In this document: in pieces, positions 15,812-20,600 of the stretch
Layout: the number at the start of each line of letters is the position of its first letter
Position numbering within the stretch: the first letter of the stretch is position 1
Source: Verrucomicrobiota bacterium
GTDB lineage: Bacteria > Verrucomicrobiota > Verrucomicrobiia > Verrucomicrobiales > Akkermansiaceae
DNA: 23,433 nt
Reading direction: 5' to 3'
Assembly: GCA_008932955.1 (NCBI GenBank)
Contig: WBXE01000010.1
Location: 1-23,433 of the forward strand
Notes under the pieces: model-generated
The model's database searches: none
Told to the model about the DNA's origin: nothing
Seen by the model: the letters and a program-made list of their open reading frames with translations, nothing else
Translations under genes and position numbers: made by a program

Positions 15812-16066
15812 TCAGGTGCCTGCTGGATATTTTGCAAACTGCTCGGCGAGGGTCATTTTAATGAGCGATTGATAGGGCACGTCGCGCTTGTTCGCCTCGA
15901 TCTTGATGGTGTCGAGCAGGGGTGCGGGCATGCGCAGGGAGATCGTCTCGGTGGAAAGCTTCAAGTTGGGCAAAGCGACACGCCGCGCCTTCGACAGATC
16001 GAGATGGGCGGTGCTGTGCGCCGGTTCGCGCGGGACTTGGAGTGGGTTAGTTTTGCGGGTAGCCAT
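15812..16066 (-). CDS. brnA: BrnA-type antitoxin (ribbon-helix-helix)
   Basis: This 84-residue protein is the expected partner of the BrnT toxin encoded just before it. The N-terminal half (MATRKTNPLQVPREPAHSTA) is polar and probably flexible, wrapping the toxin as in other BrnA proteins. The C-terminal half TISLRMPAPLLDTIKIEANKRD has the strand-helix-helix pattern of CopG/Arc-type DNA-binding dimers. The frame extends 43 codons upstream, but that part overlaps brnT with low-complexity sequence, so I choose the ATG at 16066. It overlaps the end of brnT by 20 bases, which couples their translation. BrnA proteins of this class repress their own promoter; the palindrome at 16359-16377 is the natural candidate site. 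Confidence 0.85.
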   Translation of the reverse strand: MATRKTNPLQVPREPAHSTAHLDLSKARRVALPNLKLSTETISLRMPAPLLDTIKIEANKRDVPYQSLIKMTLAEQFAKYPAGT

Positions 16067-16349
16067 AGGATTTTCTTTCGCGGGAGTTGATCGGGCGGGC
16101 GGAGATGATGCGGAGAAGCGGGCGGCGGATGGTGAACGTGACGCTGAGCGGGCGGGCGGCGGCAGAGGTGCCGAAGGCGTGCCAGCGGGGTTCATCGGGA
16201 GTGGAGTGCTGCGGGTCGGCGAGGATGCGGAGGTCGGGGGCGAAGAAGACCGATTCTGCCTCCGGACACCCGATTCCGTGTTTGTCGTGGCTTTTGGTGG
16301 CGTTCACCCCGTCCCACTGGAATCCGGTGATGGTAGCCCAATCAATCAT
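16047..16349 (-). CDS. brnT: BrnT-family toxin (RNase, RelE-like fold)
   Basis: BrnT toxins are RelE-fold ribonucleases that halt translation when their antitoxin is lost. This 100-residue protein shows the family pattern: ITGFQWDGVNATKSHDKHGI (residues 7-26), PEAESVFFAPDLRILADPQHS (29-49), DEPRWHAFGTSAAARPLSVTFTIR (52-75) and the closing RIISARPINSRERKSYG. The KHG, EPRW and ISAR-ERxxY elements match typical BrnT proteins. The gene comes before the antitoxin, the usual brnTA order. The ATG at 16349 gives the normal length. A short leader ORF (16342-16401) overlaps its first codons. The C-terminal residues are intact, so the toxin is probably functional. Confidence 0.87.
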   Translation of the reverse strand: MIDWATITGFQWDGVNATKSHDKHGIGCPEAESVFFAPDLRILADPQHSTPDEPRWHAFGTSAAARPLSVTFTIRRPLLRIISARPINSRERKSYGYPQN

Positions 16350-16401
16350 CGGCTGGAAGTATATTCTGGAAATATACGGGTATCAAGCCGCGAATGCTCA
16401 T
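16342..16401 (-). CDS. Putative 19-codon leader ORF overlapping brnT
   Basis: ATG at 16401 opens a 19-codon frame (MSIRGLIPVYFQNILPADD) whose TGA at 16344-16342 lies over codons 2-3 of brnT. The bases before it read AAGGAGGTGATGGG on the minus strand: an exact match to the anti-Shine-Dalgarno, with 7 bases between AGGAGG and ATG. No other gene start I checked in the window has such a site. The peptide resembles nothing known to me. Its overlap with the brnT start is what a leader peptide that couples translation to the toxin would show. It could equally be a chance frame after a repeat-derived sequence. Confidence 0.4.
   Translation of the reverse strand: MSIRGLIPVYFQNILPADD
16358..16386 (-). 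promoter_or_regulatory. brnTA promoter with overlapping palindromic operator
   Basis: On the minus strand TTGATA (16386-16381), a 17-base spacer and TATACT (16363-16358) match the sigma-70 consensus at 5/6 and 5/6. The exact inverted repeat GTATATT-CTGGA-AATATAC (16359-16377) covers the -10 and most of the spacer, the classic place for an autorepressor such as BrnA. It ends 9 bases before the brnT ATG. Initiation about 7 bases after the -10 would give an mRNA starting almost at that ATG. Confidence 0.6.
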
Positions 16402-16407
16402 CCCATC

Positions 16408-16432
16408 ACCTCCTTGAGCATTGCGAGGAGGT
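16408..16432 (-). promoter_or_regulatory. Hairpin that would mask the leader-ORF ribosome-binding site
   Basis: ACCTCCT and AGGAGGT (16408-16414, 16426-16432) are perfect 7-base inverted repeats around an 11-base loop. In a minus-strand transcript the second arm is the Shine-Dalgarno AGGAGGT before the ATG at 16401, and the first arm would pair with it. The stem has a high GC content. Alternatively the hairpin marks the end of the murI transcript (stop at 16546), but no T run follows it on the minus strand. Confidence 0.45.
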
Positions 16433-16453
16433 TCTTTACCACCTTGCAGAACT

Positions 16454-16490
16454 CAGTGGTAATCAGTGTTTCAGTGGTTTCTTTGCCACG
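16454..16490 (+). repeat. Third copy of the CAGTG 9-bp periodic arm
   Basis: CAGTGGTAATCAGTGTTTCA through CCACG aligns with 12788-12825 with a few changes and one missing base. It again shows the 9-base spacing of CAGTG. It lies in the 196-base gap between brnT and murI; no inverted partner is found near it. Confidence 0.7.
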
Positions 16491-16545
16491 ATTAACCACA
16501 ACGCGGTGGTTTTTCGACCCGCAAAGGCCAAAACGAGCGCCCAGC

Positions 16546-17349
16546 TCACCCGCCTAACACCGCGCGGCGGATCCGGCCGGGGAATTTTTTGAGAAACTGG
16601 CGCGCGAGTTGCTCGAATTGCTCCGACAGGTCAGTTAGATAAATATCCAGGCTACCGGCTTGGTCGGGAGGCGCTAGCAAGTCGAGGCGGGTCAACTCGC
16701 GTTGTAGGTGTTGGGCGCAAGTGGTGGCGGAGTCGACCAAGCGCAGGCCGGGCGGCAGCAAGGTTTTGAGGACCGGAATGAGCAAGGGGTAATGGGTGCA
16801 AGCGAGCATCAGGGTGTCGATTCCCTTGTCCACCAGCGGGTCAAGATAGACCTGGAGGATTTGGCGGGTGGCCGGCTGCTCTATCCAATTTTCCTCAATC
16901 AAGGGTACCAGCAGCGGGGTGGCCTGGCCATGGATGATCAGGCCGGTGCGGCGCTGGGCCAGAGCATGCTGATAGGCGTGCGAGCTGATCGTGCCGCGGG
17001 TGGCAATGATGCCGATGCGCTCGGCCTTGGGGTCGGCCAAGGCGTCCTCCACGCCGGCCTCGATAACGCCGATGATGGGCACGCGATATTGCTCGCGCAG
17101 GCAGGACAAGGCGTGGGCGCTGGCGGTGTTGCAGGCGACGACCACCGCCTTGACGCCGTGGGCCAACAGGAAGCGCACGTCCTCATCGGCGAACTGACGG
17201 ATGGTTTCGGGGCTTTTCGAGCCATAGGGCAGCCGCGCGGTATCGCCGAGGTAGAGGATATTTTCGGTGGGCATGAGTTCTTGGACGGCCCGCACCACGG
17301 TGAGGCCGCCGACACCCGAATCGAAAAATCCCAGAGCAGTTGAGTTCAC
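16546..17349 (-). CDS. murI: Glutamate racemase
   Basis: MurI makes D-glutamate from L-glutamate, a cofactor-independent reaction needed for peptidoglycan. The protein is 267 residues, the normal length. The N-terminus GFFDSGVGGLTVVRAV carries D10 and S11; the two catalytic cysteines are C73 (VVVACNTASA) and C184 (LACTHYPLL); YLGDTARLPYGSKS is another signature. The start is a GTG at 17349, since family similarity begins only a few residues later and no upstream ATG is suitable. No Shine-Dalgarno precedes it. A G+C-rich palindromic cluster (CACGTG 17433-17438, CTCGCGAG 17439-17446, CACGTG 17448-17453) and the third structured element lie upstream. It stands apart from its neighbours and is probably transcribed alone. 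Confidence 0.96.
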   Translation of the reverse strand: MNSTALGFFDSGVGGLTVVRAVQELMPTENILYLGDTARLPYGSKSPETIRQFADEDVRFLLAHGVKAVVVACNTASAHALSCLREQYRVPIIGVIEAGVEDALADPKAERIGIIATRGTISSHAYQHALAQRRTGLIIHGQATPLLVPLIEENWIEQPATRQILQVYLDPLVDKGIDTLMLACTHYPLLIPVLKTLLPPGLRLVDSATTCAQHLQRELTRLDLLAPPDQAGSLDIYLTDLSEQFEQLARQFLKKFPGRIRRAVLGG

Positions 17350-17472
17350 GGCGGCGAGTGTGGCGGGTTCGCCGCCAGCCGCAAGCCGGAACCGCAGGGC
17401 AGGCAGATGCGCCTCCCCGCCGCTCTGACCATCACGTGCTCGCGAGTCACGTGGCTCCGGTGCGACGCGTTA

Positions 17473-17589
17473 GGGAGCGACCACCTTACTGTCGTCGTGC
17501 GGAAGGACCGGCCATGAAAGAGTGTCTTCGGCGCTGACTCATGGGACGCCCTTCCGCTACCACCACACGAATGTGGTGGCTCCTTAGCC
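17473..17589 (+). repeat. Structured dispersed palindromic element, copy 3
   Basis: It matches copy 1 along its length: the left arm GGGAGCGACCACCTTACT, the hairpin with GTCGTC (one mismatch here), the inner stem extended to GCGGAAGG/CCTTCCGC, CCATGA/TCATGG in the middle, then the right hairpin CCACCACA-CGAA-TGTGGTGG and GGCTCCTTAGCC. It lies between the 3' end of the giant gene and the start of murI. The remainder of 17350-17624 contains a GCCGG/CCGGC hairpin (17601-17622) right after the giant gene's stop, and the CACGTG palindromes. Confidence 0.85.
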
Positions 17590-17624
17590 GGCACACCGCC
17601 GCCGGTCTTCCGCACGGCCGGCGC

Positions 17625-20600
17625 TCAGCGTTTGTTACGCGTCAGAGTGACATTGCTGATTTTGTCCAACCAGGAGTTGGCTTTGCTGGTGCCGTAGAAC
17701 CCGAGACTCAAGACTCCAGGATTGGTGATCGTTTTGGTTAGGGTAAAGGTTTTCCAGCTATCGGCGGCCAACGCGGTGGTGTCGAAGTCCATCGAATAGA
17801 GGGTCGAGTCCACCTTGAAAAAAGCCACTCCTTGTCCCCCCTTCGTGTCTTTTGCCCTGCCGAGCGAGAACGTCACCGAGAGCGTATCGCCGGCCACCAT
17901 GCTTTCCCCCAGGTTCTGCAGCAGCGGAGCCGTGGACGACACGTCATCCGCACTGACCAGCGCGATCCAATCGCCATCAGGCACTTTGGTAAAGTTACCG
18001 CCGCTAGTCCCTTTGATTTGCTGGAAATTGCCAGGCAAGCCAGTGGAGGGCCACGGGCTGCCGAACATGGCCCACGGTCCACCCTGCCCGTTACCCGGCG
18101 TTTCGAAGCTTCCGTTAGTTACCTCAATGATTGATGCAGACTTGACGGTGATGGCCATGGCGGCATCGGCACTGAACGCCGCCGCATCGCGCACTTGAAA
18201 CTTGAACGAGTCGGCACCGGCGTAGTTGGCCATCGGTGTGTAGGTGAGGGTCTCGATACTGGCCGCTGGAATAACCGCGTTAGGTGTTACTGGCGTCGCG
18301 CCCAGTTTGAGGGTGCCATGGGTCGGGAACGAGGTCACCTTGACTGCGCCCAGCCTGTCGCCACTATCAACATCCGCGAACGGGAAATCCAAAGCCGCAA
18401 ACGTCTTGACGGCGTCGCCTTTGACGATGACCGAGCCGCCAGCGGAGGTGGGCGGATGATTTACATGCGTTACGTTCACCGTCAGCATGGCCTCGGCGCG
18501 GCTCCAGATGTTGTTGGCATTCTTGACCTTGATGCCGATCGCCGTGTAAGGAGTGCCTTGAGCCTTCTCCGGCGGCAGGTAGGTCAGGTTACCCAGATTA
18601 GCTGCTGCCACCACCAACGGCAGATTGCCTATCAGCACGGGCGTGCCGTTCATCTTCAGGGTGCCTTTTGCCGGCAGCGAGGTGATCTGCACCGCGGCCA
18701 GCGCCACGGACTGCGGATCCGCGTAGCCGCAATTGCTTGCCGCGAGCCCCTTGGCCGTGTTCTCCAAGGTGGTCAGTGTGGCATTGCTAGCGGACGGCGC
18801 GGATTTATCCACGCTAACCGTGACGGTATAAACTTTGGTGGAACCGTCCTGGGCGGTGATGGTATAGGTTTGCGGAGTGGTAAAATTCCGTTTTGTCTCG
18901 GCTGTCGGCAAACCCGCGGCCTCGGCAGAAACCGTGTAGCCTGGTGCCAAACTGGTGAGTGGCGTACCAAATGGAACGGTCCAAGTCACGGTGCTGGCAG
19001 CTGCGTCGATACTGGCAGTGCTGCCGGGGATTTTGCCAGCGAAGCTCAGGAAATCCTTGGCCGTGGAGATCGTGGTGAAACTCAAGGGTGCGGCAGCCCA
19101 CAGCGTTTGCAGCCCGTTGTTAGCCCGGAAGGTGTAGTAGTAGGTCGTGCCGGGCGCCAGCTTGGTGAGCTTGCGACTCAGATCAACTGATGCCCCGTCA
19201 CCCCACGAGCTGATAGCGGCCGAGTTGGCCCAGTTGGCGGGAGTAATACCACCATTGACGGGACCCCAGTAAGCGACCACTGCATAGTTGATGCGGTTGT
19301 TCATCAGCGTGGCATTGAGCTGGGCCGAGTTGGTGGTGATGGCGGTGGCAGGCTTGTTAGCCAGACTGCCGGCGGCCGGATAGGTGGTGGTGATGCCGTA
19401 TTTACCTGCCAGATAAGCGCCGACCAATGCCTCGTCACTGGCCGAGAGCGCTTTGTTGTAGCCGATGATCTCGGCAACGTCACAGTCCATGCCAGCCTCC
19501 TTTTCGGTCCGCCCGATCTGACAATACGGATACTTTGCTAGATTTTCCGCGCTCGCCTTGTCGTTTACGGTGATTTTGACTACCATGTAATCGGTTAGGG
19601 GGGCGAGGTTCATGGTGGGCTTGCCATTTCTGGAACACGCCGCCGGCATGTCCCAGAACTCGGTACCGCCACGCTTTATGGTGTAGCTGGAGACCCGCAC
19701 AGATAGGCTGTCGTAGGATTTGCGGCCGATGAATGCGCCGGTGCCATTCCAGGTGGCGTTGGGTGAGCGCATCACGACGTACTGCTCTTTGGGGAAGAAC
19801 GCGCCGGTCAGGTCGAACCAGCCCTTGCGGATTTTGACCGCCGGCAGCGCCATGATTTGATTAGTGGCGAGGGTTGCGGTGCCGCTGTTCCAGACGCTGG
19901 TGTCCAAGGTGGCGTGATGACCATTGCCGGACCGGTCTTGCCAGTGGGTGACGATCCCGTCGGCATTGGTGGTGATGCCCACGCCCGCGTCAAAGTGGCA
20001 GGCGAGACCGGCCGTAACGGGCACCGTGTAGCTATCCACCGCGATCATTGCCACGGATGAGCTGCTGACCTGCCCCTTCACGTCCGTGGCCTTGGCCGTG
20101 ATCCGGTAATCGCCCACGGCCACATTCGACCAAACGCAAGAATACGGTGGGGCGGTGGCGGACCCGATCGGCACACTGCCATTAAAGTAGGACACTTTGG
20201 TCACCTTGCCGGCCATGTCCGAGGTGTCAGCCGTCAGCGTCACCGTCGTCGGCTGACCCGCTGCCAGACCGAAGCGCGCGCCATCCAGCGGCGACGTCAG
20301 GCTCACGGTCGACACCGGAAACAACAACTCCTGCGGAATGATGGTGGCGGATTGGCTGGACGGCATATACCAATACAGCCGCACAGTGGACGGGTTGGTA
20401 TTGTGATAGTATTCCATCTTGAGGGTATATTTCTGCCCGGCGTTCAGGGTAATGGCTTCGCTGTCATTCCACAGATTGGTTGCATGGTCTTTCCAGTCGT
20501 TAATCACCTGCGCGCCGTTGATCCACAGGCGCACCCCGTCGCTGGTGCGGGTGGAAAGCCGGTATGAGCCGGTCTCGGGAGCGAGCACCTGGCCGGTCCA

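Noticed and set aside
16405..16415. ATCACCTCCTT identical to the 3' end of 16S rRNA, as an rRNA gene fragment
   Set aside because: Only 11 bases match and the flanks do not resemble 16S rRNA; it is better explained as the complement of a strong Shine-Dalgarno on the minus strand.
4370..17590. Short peptides with SATT.RM.WLLS and FRTTTVR phrases read from the three structured elements
   Set aside because: They recur only because the same palindromic DNA is present each time; they have no ribosome-binding sites, differ in length after the element, and appear on both strands.
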